Shown here: positions 1-5,211 of the stretch, in pieces
Layout of the letters: the number at the start of each line of letters is the position of its first letter
Position numbering within the stretch: position 1 is the stretch's first letter
NCBI GenBank assembly: GCA_052145775.1
Contig: JBKQNY010000183.1
Coordinates: forward strand, 1-6,288
From: CAVYPR01 sp052145775
GTDB lineage: Bacteria > Actinomycetota > Acidimicrobiia > Acidimicrobiales > RAAP-2
Length of the DNA: 6,288 bases
Direction: 5' to 3'
Made by a program: the position numbers and the translations under genes
The notes under the pieces: model-generated
What the model saw: only the letters and a program-made list of their open reading frames with translations
Told to the model about the DNA's origin: nothing
Database searches by the model: none

Positions 1-1009
1 TCCGGTAGGTGGAGTCCCCGTCGGCCATGTGCAGGGCGAGGTGGAGCATGTAGGTGGCCGAGGCCAGGATCTCCGACGGGCTGAGCACCCCCTGGCCGGG
101 CGCCGGGCGCTCCAGCTCGATGTCGAAGAGCTCGGAGATCCGGTCGATCTCGGGGCCGAGCTTGCGGTCGAGCTTGTAGCGGCCCACCCGGGTCAGGTCG
201 TAGCGCTTGGGGTTGAAGAAGGCGTTCTCGAAGTACTGGCGCGCCGCCTCCGCCGAGAGCGGCTCACCGGGACGGGCCCGCTTGTAGATCTCCAGGAGGG
301 CGTCCTCGCGCGTGGGGGCCAGCCCCTTCTCCTTCTCCCACTGGCCCTCGAGGAAGTCGAAGTGACGGACGAACCGCTCGAGGAAGCCCTCGTCGCCGTA
401 GCCCAGGGCCCGGAGGAGCACGAAGAGGGGCAGCCGGCGCTTGCGGGCCACCCTGGCGCCCGCCGTCACGTCCTTGGACGGCTTGGCCTCGACGTCCATC
501 TCGATCCACTCGCCCCGGTAGGGGTGGATAGTGCCGGTGAAGATCGTCTTGGCGTCGCGGCCGGGCTGGAAGATCACGCCCGGCGAGCGGACCAGCTGGC
601 TGACGACCACCCGCTCGGTGCCGTTGACGATGAAGGTGCCACGGTCGGTCATCATCGGGAAGTCCCCCATGAAGACGGTCTGCTCCTTGATCTCACCGGT
701 GGTGGCGTTCAAGAAGCGCGCCCGGACGAACACCGGGGCCGCGTAGGTCATGTCCTTCTCTTTGCACTCGTCCACCGAGAACTTCGGCGGCGGGCGCAGT
801 GTGGGGTCGGACGGGTCGAACTCCAGCTCCAGGCTGAGTTGCCCGGTGAAGTCCTCTATCGGGCTGATGTCGTTGAAAGCCTCAGCCAGCCCCTTGTCCA
901 GGAACCACTGGAATGAGTCGCGCTGGATCGAGATGAGATCCGGCAACGGCAGGGCCTCTTCGATGTTGGCGAAAGAAAAGCGCTCGGGGCTTCGGGACCG
1001 TGCGGGCAA
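1..1009 (-). CDS. rpoB: RNA polymerase beta subunit, N-terminal 336 residues (3' end beyond window)
   Basis: This is the catalytic beta subunit of RNA polymerase. The frame is open from 1009 to the left edge and contains beta-subunit landmarks: SFQWFLDKGL near residue 30, ISPIEDFTG, DECKEKDMTYAAPVFV, TGEIKEQTVFMGDFPMM, GTFIVNGTERVVVSQLVRSPGV and GEWIEMDVEAK. These belong to the beta1 and protrusion regions. Val145 in RSPGV corresponds to the N-terminal rifampicin-cluster valine (E. coli V146); the main rifampicin cluster lies outside the window. The start is a TTG at 1009-1007, giving M-P-A-R-S-R-S-P-E-R-F-S-F. I chose it because GGAGGAG (1023-1017) sits 7 nt upstream, and no ATG or GTG exists in frame between it and the upstream in-frame stop. 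It is last in the visible cluster, 329 nt after rplL, and has its own candidate promoters. No frameshift is visible. Confidence 0.96.
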   Translation of the reverse strand, partial: MPARSRSPERFSFANIEEALPLPDLISIQRDSFQWFLDKGLAEAFNDISPIEDFTGQLSLELEFDPSDPTLRPPPKFSVDECKEKDMTYAAPVFVRARFLNATTGEIKEQTVFMGDFPMMTDRGTFIVNGTERVVVSQLVRSPGVIFQPGRDAKTIFTGTIHPYRGEWIEMDVEAKPSKDVTAGARVARKRRLPLFVLLRALGYGDEGFLERFVRHFDFLEGQWEKEKGLAPTREDALLEIYKRARPGEPLSAEAARQYFENAFFNPKRYDLTRVGRYKLDRKLGPEIDRISELFDIELERPAPGQGVLSPSEILASATYMLHLALHMADGDSTYR

Positions 1010-1016
1010 CGGCCTA

Positions 1017-1034
1017 CTCCTCCCAATAATTGGG
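1017..1034 (-). promoter_or_regulatory. rpoB ribosome binding site joined to a small palindrome
   Basis: The Shine-Dalgarno sequence GGGAGGAG (1024-1017) fixes the TTG start of rpoB with a 7-nt spacer. It overlaps a perfect 13-nt palindrome, CCCAATAATTGGG on the plus strand at 1022-1034. In the mRNA this can fold as CCCAA-UUA-UUGGG, so the first G residues of the Shine-Dalgarno lie in the 3' arm. The AT-rich core stands out in very GC-rich surroundings. A role in limiting rpoB translation, or as a protein-binding site, is inference only. Confidence 0.6.
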
Positions 1035-1177
1035 TCGTGGACGGGTACTTCGGGGGCACTTCAGGCACTGCGGGCGGTGGACGGTGGACCCGGCCCGGGT
1101 CCTGGGGGAGGCCGTGGCGCGCGCCATTCAGCCGGAATTGCAGGCGGAAGCAACAATGACGAGCACGGCAACCCTGC

Positions 1178-1206
1178 ATCCTAACCGGAGACGGGCGGGG
1201 ACACAA
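1178..1206 (-). promoter_or_regulatory. Candidate rpoB promoter P2
   Basis: TTGTGT (1206-1201) is followed after exactly 17 nt by TAGGAT (1183-1178). The -10 fits the actinobacterial TANNNT consensus and the -35 keeps TTG. Transcription would start near 1171, giving an rpoB leader of about 160 nt that contains the 1126-1115 palindrome and the 1102-1086 hairpin. It is predicted from sequence only. Confidence 0.6.
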
Positions 1207-1262
1207 CCCCTGGGCCGCGCCGGCTCAGACCGGCCAGGCGGTGGCGGCCCGAGGGCGCACCC

Positions 1263-1291
1263 AGGGTAGGGGCACCGACCGGGACCGTCAA
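1263..1291 (-). promoter_or_regulatory. Candidate rpoB promoter P1
   Basis: TTGACG (1291-1286) is followed after exactly 17 nt by TACCCT (1268-1263). This is a near-consensus -35 with a TANNNT -10, as expected for the main housekeeping sigma factor of actinobacteria. Transcription would start near 1256. The element lies 12 nt after the hairpin that follows rplL, so it would restart transcription for rpoB beyond a possible attenuator. Confidence 0.65.
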
Positions 1292-1303
1292 GGACCTGGG
1301 CGT

Positions 1304-1329
1304 CCGCCGGGGGCACCGCCCCCGGGCGG
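1304..1329 (-). terminator. Strong GC hairpin just after rplL (attenuator, partial terminator or processing site)
   Basis: Starting 9 nt after the rplL stop, CCGCC-C-GGGGGC (1329-1318) pairs with GCCCCCGGCGG (1314-1304). This gives 11 base pairs with one bulged C and a GGT loop. No T-tract follows, so it is not a classical intrinsic terminator. Tail-less GC hairpins are often proposed as terminators or mRNA 3'-end stabilisers in actinobacteria. Its place between rplL and rpoB suggests adjustment of ribosomal-protein against polymerase output, which is inference. Confidence 0.5.
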
Positions 1330-1338
1330 CGACCGGGG

Positions 1339-1734
1339 CTACTTGACCTCGACCGTGCCTCCGGCGCCCTCGAGGGCGGCCTTGGCTTTCTCGGCGTCGT
1401 CCTTGCTCACCTTCTCGAGCACGGGCTTGGGGGCGCTGTCGACCAGGTCCTTGGCCTCCTTCAGTCCGAGGCTGGTGAGCGAGCGGACCTCCTTGATGAC
1501 CTGGATCTTCTTGTCGCCGGCCGAAGCCAGGATCACGTCGAATTCGGTCTGCTCCTCGGCGGCGGCGCCGGCCGCGGCCTCGCCGCCGGCCGCCGGAGCG
1601 GCGGCCACGGCCACCGGGGCGGCTGCCGTCACGCCGAAGCGCTCCTCGAACTCCTTCAGGAGCTCGCTCAGCTCGAGCACCGAGAGCGACGCGATCCCGT
1701 CGAGGATCTGGTCCTTGGTCAGGGTTTCTGCCAT
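1339..1734 (-). CDS. rplL: 50S ribosomal protein L7/L12
   Basis: L7/L12 forms the mobile stalk of the 50S subunit and recruits and stimulates translational GTPases. The product has 131 residues, a normal length. The N-terminal dimerisation and L10-binding domain spans about 1-34 (LTKDQILDGIASLSVLELSELLKEFEERFGV). An Ala-rich flexible hinge covers about 36-60, and the C-terminal factor-binding domain about 62-131 (EFDVILASAGDKKIQVIKEVRSLTSLGLKEAKDLV). After the Pro-Lys-Pro at 102-104 it reads VLEKVSKDD, where most homologues have a Lys-Glu-Gly turn; this is a small divergence. The ATG is preceded by the purine-rich AAGGAAAGGAAGG. It lies 44 nt after rplJ, as usual for the stalk pair. Confidence 0.97.
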   Translation of the reverse strand: MAETLTKDQILDGIASLSVLELSELLKEFEERFGVTAAAPVAVAAAPAAGGEAAAGAAAEEQTEFDVILASAGDKKIQVIKEVRSLTSLGLKEAKDLVDSAPKPVLEKVSKDDAEKAKAALEGAGGTVEVK

Positions 1735-1778
1735 GGTCTTGGCCTTCCTTTCCTTGCTGCGGGTCTGTTGGGCCCCAC

Positions 1779-2579
1779 CTAGTCGGCGGGGTTGTCTTCC
1801 ACCTGGGTCTCGTCGGCCGCGGCCTCGGCGTCCTCACCGGCCTTGGCGGCGGGCTCGGCCTCGGGGGCCTCGGTCTCAGCGGCGTCGGTCTCGGAGCCGC
1901 CCTCTGCCTCGGCGGCGGGCTGGGGGGCGGCGTCCTCCTCCACCCCGGCCTCTGCGGCCTCGGGGGCGGCCTCGGCCGCGGGCGCCTCAACCTCGGGCGC
2001 GGCCGGCTCGGGTTCGGCCTGGGCCTCGGGGGCCGGCTCGGCCTCGGGGGCGGGGGCCCCGCCCCGCTGGTCGATGAGGGCCGAGATGCCGTAGGCCAGG
2101 TTCCTGGGCAGGGCCTGGAGCAGGCCGGCCATCTGGGTGAGCGGTGCGGAGATCGCGCCGGCCAGGCGGGCCAGCAGCACCTCGCGTGGCGGCAGGTCGG
2201 CCAGGGCCGTGAGCTGGTTCGGGGTCAGGGCGCTCCCGTCCAGCAGTCCGCCCTTGACGACCAGGTGCGGGTAGTTGCGGGAGAAGTCGCGCAAGGCCTT
2301 GGCCACCGCGCTCACGTCCCCCTGGACGAAGGCGATCCCCGTCGGGCCGACCAGCAGGTCCCCCATCGCCTCGTGCTCGCTCCCGGCGACGGCCAGGCGG
2401 ACCAGGGTGTTCTTGTAGACCTTGTAGTCGCCGCCGACCGCGGCCAGGTTGCTGCGCAGTTCGGCCAGCTCGGCCACCGTCAGGCCCCGGTACTCGGTGA
2501 CCACCGACGCCGAGGACCCGCTGAGGCGCTCGCGCACCTCGTCGACCACGGCCACCTTCTCCGCTCTCGGGTTTTCCAT
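1779..2579 (-). CDS. rplJ: 50S ribosomal protein L10 with a long acidic C-terminal tail
   Basis: L10 anchors L7/L12 dimers to the L11-binding region of 23S rRNA and can autoregulate its own operon. Residues 1-172 are a normal L10: MENPRAEKVAVVDEVRERL, SVVTEYRGLTVAELAELRSNL, YKVYKNTLVRLA, and GPTGIAF near residue 80. The C-terminal L12-binding helix, LARLAGAISAPLTQMAGLLQALP, covers about 136-158. Residues 173-266 add a low-complexity Ala/Glu/Pro-rich tail with no aromatic residue and a single lysine. Typical L10 has about 165-180 residues, so this one is some 90 residues longer. The ATG at 2579 is chosen because GGAGGAG lies just upstream and MENPRAEK matches family N-termini; the open frame continues further upstream only through the leader RNA. 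L10 leader-type control is likely. Confidence 0.95.
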   Translation of the reverse strand: MENPRAEKVAVVDEVRERLSGSSASVVTEYRGLTVAELAELRSNLAAVGGDYKVYKNTLVRLAVAGSEHEAMGDLLVGPTGIAFVQGDVSAVAKALRDFSRNYPHLVVKGGLLDGSALTPNQLTALADLPPREVLLARLAGAISAPLTQMAGLLQALPRNLAYGISALIDQRGGAPAPEAEPAPEAQAEPEPAAPEVEAPAAEAAPEAAEAGVEEDAAPQPAAEAEGGSETDAAETEAPEAEPAAKAGEDAEAAADETQVEDNPAD

Positions 2580-2639
2580 CGCTCCTCCACCGGCGGTTCG
2601 AACTCCGGCGTGCGACGGACCGAGCGGGACTCGGTGTGG

Positions 2640-2713
2640 CGTCGCCTCGTCAGGCGGGCCCGGGGGCCCTTTCGGCGCCTTGCGGCGCACCGGAGGTCTA
2701 CGGCGGTCAAGAT
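2640..2713 (-). ncRNA. Candidate L10 (rplJ) autoregulatory leader
   Basis: The region between rplA and rplJ contains elements I recognise from L10 leaders: CCGTAGACCTCCGGTGC (2704-2688), which resembles the kink-turn side, a stem GCGCC-GCAA-GGCGC closed by a GNRA tetraloop (2688-2675), CGAAAGG, and a terminal CGCCT-GACG-AGGCG hairpin (2656-2643). A further stem-loop follows, with ACCGAG-TCCCG-CTCGGT (2635-2619) inside flanking CGACG/CGTCG arms. Known L10 leaders bind L10(L12)4 and repress rplJ-rplL. The match is from memory of the consensus, so the boundaries are approximate. Confidence 0.65.
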
Positions 2714-2716
2714 CGT

Positions 2717-2734
2717 GCCCGCCGTGCGGCGGGC
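2717..2734 (-). other. Perfect hairpin downstream of rplA
   Basis: GCCCGCC-GCAC-GGCGGGC is a perfect 7-bp stem with a tetraloop, starting 16 nt after the rplA stop. It has no T-tract. It could be the 5' stem of the rplJ leader, a processing site, or a stabiliser of the rplK-rplA mRNA end. These options cannot be separated from sequence alone. Confidence 0.45.
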
Positions 2735-2744
2735 TGTCCGGGGG

Positions 2745-2753
2745 ACTCTATCA
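2745..2753 (-). promoter_or_regulatory. Possible extended -10 promoter for rplJ-rplL overlapping the rplA stop
   Basis: TGATAGAGT (2753-2745) reads as an extended -10 element, TGN followed by TANNNT, in which the TGA is also the stop codon of rplA. No clear -35 lies at 17 nt. Transcription would start near 2738, just before the first leader hairpin. Internal promoters upstream of rplJ are known in other bacteria. This one is tentative. Confidence 0.33.
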
Positions 2754-3476
2754 GGACGCAGCGGCGAGCTGCTCGTCGACCTCCCGCACCCGGGACGGGT
2801 CGATACGCACGCTGGGGCTCATGGTCGTGGCCAACGACACCGTGAGCAGGTAGCGGCCCTTGGACGAGGCGGGCTTGGCCCGGACCAGCTCCTCCACCAC
2901 CGCCCGCACGTTGGCCAGCAGCTGCTCCTTGGTGAAGGAGACCTTCCCCACCCGGGTGTGCACGTTGCCGACCTTGTCGGTCCGGTACTCGACCCGGCCT
3001 CCCTTGAAGTCCACCACCGCCTTGCCCACCTCGGTGGTGACCGTGCCGGTCTTGGGGTTCGGCATCAGGCCCCGCGGCCCGAGGACCCGGCCCAGGGCCC
3101 CCACCTGACCCATCAGGTCGGGGGTGGCGATGGCCACGTCGAAGTCGAGGAAGCCCTCGTCCCTCACCCGGGCGACGAGGTCGTCGGCCCCGACCACGTC
3201 GGCGCCCGCGGCCCGGGCCTCGGCCGCCTGCTCACCGGCGGCGAAGACGGCGACCCGCTCGGTCCGGCCGGTGCCCGAGGGCAGCGACAGGGTGCCCCGG
3301 ACGATCTGGTCTGCCTTGCGGGGGTCGACGCCGAGCCGGACGTCGAGCTCCACCGTCTCGTCGAACTTGGCGAAGGAGGCCTCCTTGACGAGGTCGATGG
3401 CCTCGGCCACCCCGTAGAGGTGCTCCCGGTCGATGCGGGCGGCCGCCTCCCGGTACTTCTTGCCGTGCTTGGGCAT
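2751..3476 (-). CDS. rplA: 50S ribosomal protein L1
   Basis: L1 binds 23S rRNA helices 76-78 to form the mobile L1 stalk near the E site. In many bacteria it also represses its own rplK-rplA mRNA. The product has 241 residues, a normal length. Signatures include KHGKKYREAAARID at the N terminus, ETVELDVRLGVDPRKADQIVRGT near 40-62, the conserved GPRGLMPNPKTGTVT at about 133-147, FKGGRVEYRTDKVGNVH, and a C-terminal GRYLLTVSLATTMSPSVRIDP that completes the discontinuous domain I. The ATG lies 12 nt after the rplK stop. The gap is GAGGAGGGGAC, so the rplK stop and the rplA Shine-Dalgarno adjoin, consistent with translational coupling. Confidence 0.98.
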   Translation of the reverse strand: MPKHGKKYREAAARIDREHLYGVAEAIDLVKEASFAKFDETVELDVRLGVDPRKADQIVRGTLSLPSGTGRTERVAVFAAGEQAAEARAAGADVVGADDLVARVRDEGFLDFDVAIATPDLMGQVGALGRVLGPRGLMPNPKTGTVTTEVGKAVVDFKGGRVEYRTDKVGNVHTRVGKVSFTKEQLLANVRAVVEELVRAKPASSKGRYLLTVSLATTMSPSVRIDPSRVREVDEQLAAAS

Positions 3477-3487
3477 GTCCCCTCCTC

Positions 3488-3919
3488 CTAGCCTGCGACC
3501 GCGATGCCCATGGAGCGGGCCGTGCCCGCCACCTGCTTGCGCGCCGCCTCGAGGTCGTCGGTGTTCAGGTCGGCCAGCTTGACCTTGGCGATCTCGTCCA
3601 GCTGGGCGGTGGTGACCGTGCCCACCTGCTCCCGGCCCGCCGTCGAGGACCCCTTGGACAGCCCGGCCGCCTGGCGCAGGAGGACCGGGGTGGGCGGGGT
3701 CTTGAGGACGAAGGAGAAGGTCCGGTCCTCGTAGATGGTGATGTCCACCGGCACCACCGTGCCCCGCTGGGACTCGGTCGCCGCGTTGTACTGCTTGCAG
3801 AACTCCATCGTCTGGACCCCGTGGGGGCCCAGCGCCGTGCCCACCGGGGGCGCGGGGGTGGCCGACCCCGCCTCCAGCTGGATCTTGACGACGGCGAGCA
3901 CCTTCTTCTTGGGGGGCAT
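3488..3919 (-). CDS. rplK: 50S ribosomal protein L11
   Basis: L11 sits at the GTPase-associated centre on 23S rRNA, works with L10/L12 and elongation factors, and is part of the thiostrepton and micrococcin target. The product has 143 residues, a normal length. The N-terminal domain (about 1-70) contains VVKIQLEAGSATPAPPVG and MEFCKQYNAATESQRG. The C-terminal rRNA-binding domain contains KTPPTPVLLRQAAG and ends with ADLNTDDLEAARKQVAGTARSMGI. The proline loop is divergent: the family's usual PPVGPALGQHGVNIM reads PPVGTALGPHGVQTM (24-38), including Thr28 for a normally conserved proline. The ATG at 3919 has AGGAGAG upstream and lies 15 nt after nusG. Confidence 0.97.
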   Translation of the reverse strand: MPPKKKVLAVVKIQLEAGSATPAPPVGTALGPHGVQTMEFCKQYNAATESQRGTVVPVDITIYEDRTFSFVLKTPPTPVLLRQAAGLSKGSSTAGREQVGTVTTAQLDEIAKVKLADLNTDDLEAARKQVAGTARSMGIAVAG

Positions 3920-3934
3920 CGATCTCTCCTGTGC

Positions 3935-4696
3935 CTAGAGCTTGGCGACCTGGCTGAATTCCAGCTCGACCGGGGTCTCCCGGCCGAAGATGTTCACCAG
4001 GACCTTCAGCTTGAGCTGGTCCTCGTTGATCTCGGCGATCTGGCCGGAGAAGTCGGCGAACGGCCCCTCCTTCACCCGGACCGTCTCGTCCACCTCGTAC
4101 TCGAGGCGGGGGCGGCTGCGCTTGGAGGGCGTCTCGACGCCCTCGGCCTTCACCTGGAGGATGCTCTCGACCTCGCGCCGGGAGAGGGGGGTGGGCTTGG
4201 TGCCCGGTCCCACGAACCCGGTGACCCCGGGGGTGTTGCGGATGGCCCCCCAGGTGTCGTCGTCGAGGTCGCAGCGGACCAGGAGGTACCCCGGGAAGAC
4301 CTTCTTCTGGACCGTGACCTTCTTGCCGTTCTTGAACTCGACCACGTCCTCCATGGGGATGACGACCTCGAAGACCCGCTCCTCCATCCCCCGCGAGGCC
4401 ACCACGCTCTTCAGGTTCGAGGTGACCTTGTTCTCGTAGCCCGAGTTGGTGTGGACGACGTACCAGCGGCCGGGGCGGTCGTAGGGGCTGGGCGTGTACG
4501 CCTCCTCCTCCTCGTCCTCCTCGTCGTCGAACTCGGCCTCGTAGCCGTCGGCGTCCCCGGACACCGACCCCTCGGGGGTCTCGGCGGAGACGGGCTCGGC
4601 GGGCGCGTCGGCGGGCGACTCGCCCAGGGCGGCGTCGGCGGTGGGCCCCTGGAGGAGATCCTGGGTGGCGGCGTTGGTGTCGGTGGTGTCGGTCAC
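3935..4696 (-). CDS. nusG: Transcription termination/antitermination factor NusG, with acidic N-terminal extension
   Basis: NusG binds the RNA polymerase clamp to modulate elongation and pausing, and contacts Rho or ribosomal protein S10 through its KOW domain. The product has 253 residues. The NGN domain starts near residue 76 (GRWYVVHTNSGYENKVTSNL) and includes KKVFPGYLLVRCDLDDDTW and NTPGVTGFVG. The KOW domain is near 200-250 (DETVRVKEGPFADFSGQIAEI, then VNIFGRETPVELEFSQV). Residues 1-75 are a disordered acidic extension with an Asp/Glu run at about 57-65. E. coli NusG has about 180 residues, and extended forms are known in actinobacteria. The start is GTG at 4696, with GAGGG 6 nt upstream and a 10-nt gap after secE. 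Confidence 0.96.
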   Translation of the reverse strand: MTDTTDTNAATQDLLQGPTADAALGESPADAPAEPVSAETPEGSVSGDADGYEAEFDDEEDEEEEAYTPSPYDRPGRWYVVHTNSGYENKVTSNLKSVVASRGMEERVFEVVIPMEDVVEFKNGKKVTVQKKVFPGYLLVRCDLDDDTWGAIRNTPGVTGFVGPGTKPTPLSRREVESILQVKAEGVETPSKRSRPRLEYEVDETVRVKEGPFADFSGQIAEINEDQLKLKVLVNIFGRETPVELEFSQVAKL

Positions 4697-4706
4697 GTGT
4701 CCCTCG

Positions 4707-5006
4707 TCACTTCGAGAACATCTGGAGGATCGCCTTGCCGAACACGTAGTTCAGGGCGAAGATCAAAGAGGTCATCAGCACGAGCGTGGTGAGGACCACG
4801 GCCGTGTAGTTGATCATCTCGGAGCGGGTGGGCCAGGCCACCTGGCGGAGCTCGTCTCGGATCTCCCGGACGAACTGGGCCGGGGAGGTCCGCTGCTTGG
4901 CCGGGCGCCGGTTGCCCTGGCTGGGCGGCGGCTTGCGGGACGCGGGGGTGCCGTCGGCCTCCACCTGGCCTTGGCGCTGCATCATGCGCTTGGTCTCGCG
5001 GTTCAC
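4707..5006 (-). CDS. secE: Preprotein translocase subunit SecE
   Basis: SecE is an essential membrane subunit that clamps the SecY channel of the general secretion translocon. The product has 99 residues. A basic, Pro- and Gln-rich cytoplasmic N terminus covers 1-42. It is followed by the amphipathic helix and conserved FVREIRDELRQVAWPTRSEM (about 45-64), then a single transmembrane segment at about 67-89 (YTAVVLTTLVLMTSLIFALNYVF). This is the single-span form seen in most Gram-positives. The start is GTG at 5006 with GGAG 8 nt upstream; Met8 and Met9 are less likely starts. It lies 40 nt after tRNA-Trp and 10 nt before nusG, matching the conserved trpT-secE-nusG order. Confidence 0.96.
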   Translation of the reverse strand: MNRETKRMMQRQGQVEADGTPASRKPPPSQGNRRPAKQRTSPAQFVREIRDELRQVAWPTRSEMINYTAVVLTTLVLMTSLIFALNYVFGKAILQMFSK

Positions 5007-5046
5007 GGTCGTTGCTCCGGATTCGATCTGTACGGCCGGCTGTGAG

Positions 5047-5119
5047 CAGGGCAGGAGGGACTCGAACCCCCAACCGCCGGTTTTGGAGACCGGTGCTCTA
5101 CCAGTTGAGCTACTGCCCT
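5047..5119 (-). tRNA. trpT: tRNA-Trp (anticodon CCA)
   Basis: A full cloverleaf can be drawn. The acceptor is AGGGCAG/CTGCCCT with discriminator G. The D arm is GCTC/GAGC, the anticodon stem is CCGGT/ACCGG around loop CTCCAAA, and the variable loop is CGGTT. The T arm is GGGGG-TTCGAGT-CCCTC with one G-U pair. The anticodon is CCA, decoding UGG. The length is 73 nt and no CCA is encoded. It sits between rpmG and secE, as in other actinobacteria, and may be cotranscribed with secE-nusG. Confidence 0.97.
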
Positions 5120-5148
5120 CCGGGGGCGGCCCTCGCGGTACCCCCCGG
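5120..5148 (-). other. Hairpin abutting the 5' end of tRNA-Trp
   Basis: CCGGGGG (5148-5142) pairs perfectly with CCCCCGG (5126-5120), whose last base directly precedes the mature 5' base of tRNA-Trp. The loop is 15 nt and no T-tract follows. It may end the tRNA-Met/rpmG transcript or shape RNase P access to the tRNA precursor; both are inference. Apart from this, the 92-nt rpmG to tRNA-Trp gap holds only a weak TAGCCT (5189-5184) with no good -35. Confidence 0.4.
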
Positions 5149-5211
5149 CGGGTGGCCGGGACCGTCCGACGGGAGGAGCATGAAGGCTACCACCGCCAGG
5201 CAGGGCCTCTC

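Larger units (their letters stand above)
1010..1338 (-). other. rplL-rpoB intergenic region, 329 nt, no gene
   Basis: No convincing protein gene lies here. In the direction of transcription it holds a strong hairpin right after rplL (1329-1304), promoter P1 (1291-1263), and an imperfect stem-loop at about 1238-1209 whose inner stem is GCCGG/CCGGC. These are followed by promoter P2 (1206-1178), a perfect 12-bp palindrome TGGCGCGCGCCA (1126-1115), a 7-bp hairpin GGACCCG-GGC-CGGGTCC (1102-1086), and the rpoB palindrome and Shine-Dalgarno. In E. coli and mycobacteria the rplL-rpoB gap is also a site of attenuation, RNA processing or extra promoters, so a regulatory role is expected from knowledge of the locus. 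Confidence 0.7.

Noticed and set aside
29..916. Long plus-strand open frame opposite rpoB
   Set aside because: It is the antisense shadow of rpoB codons in GC-rich DNA. Its translation shows no family features, while the minus strand is a clear beta subunit.
1128..1166. Possible 12-residue leader peptide (GTG start) in the rpoB leader after P2
   Set aside because: It has only a weak AGGG upstream, which would sit at the very 5' end of the P2 transcript. It shows no run of regulatory codons and such short frames are common by chance.
1781..2063. Suspicion that the L10 tail is a frameshift artefact
   Set aside because: The frame stays open with steady Ala/Glu/Pro composition to a stop at the normal distance from rplL. 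A frameshift cannot be excluded, but nothing in the sequence shows one.
2265..3491. 408-codon plus-strand open frame over rplA and rplJ
   Set aside because: It is low-complexity and His/Gly/Leu/Val-rich with no recognisable domain. It lies opposite L1 and L10 and comes from their GC-rich third positions.
3821..4792. 323-codon plus-strand open frame over nusG and rplK
   Set aside because: It is antisense to NusG and L11, with a composition typical of a shadow frame and no start signal.
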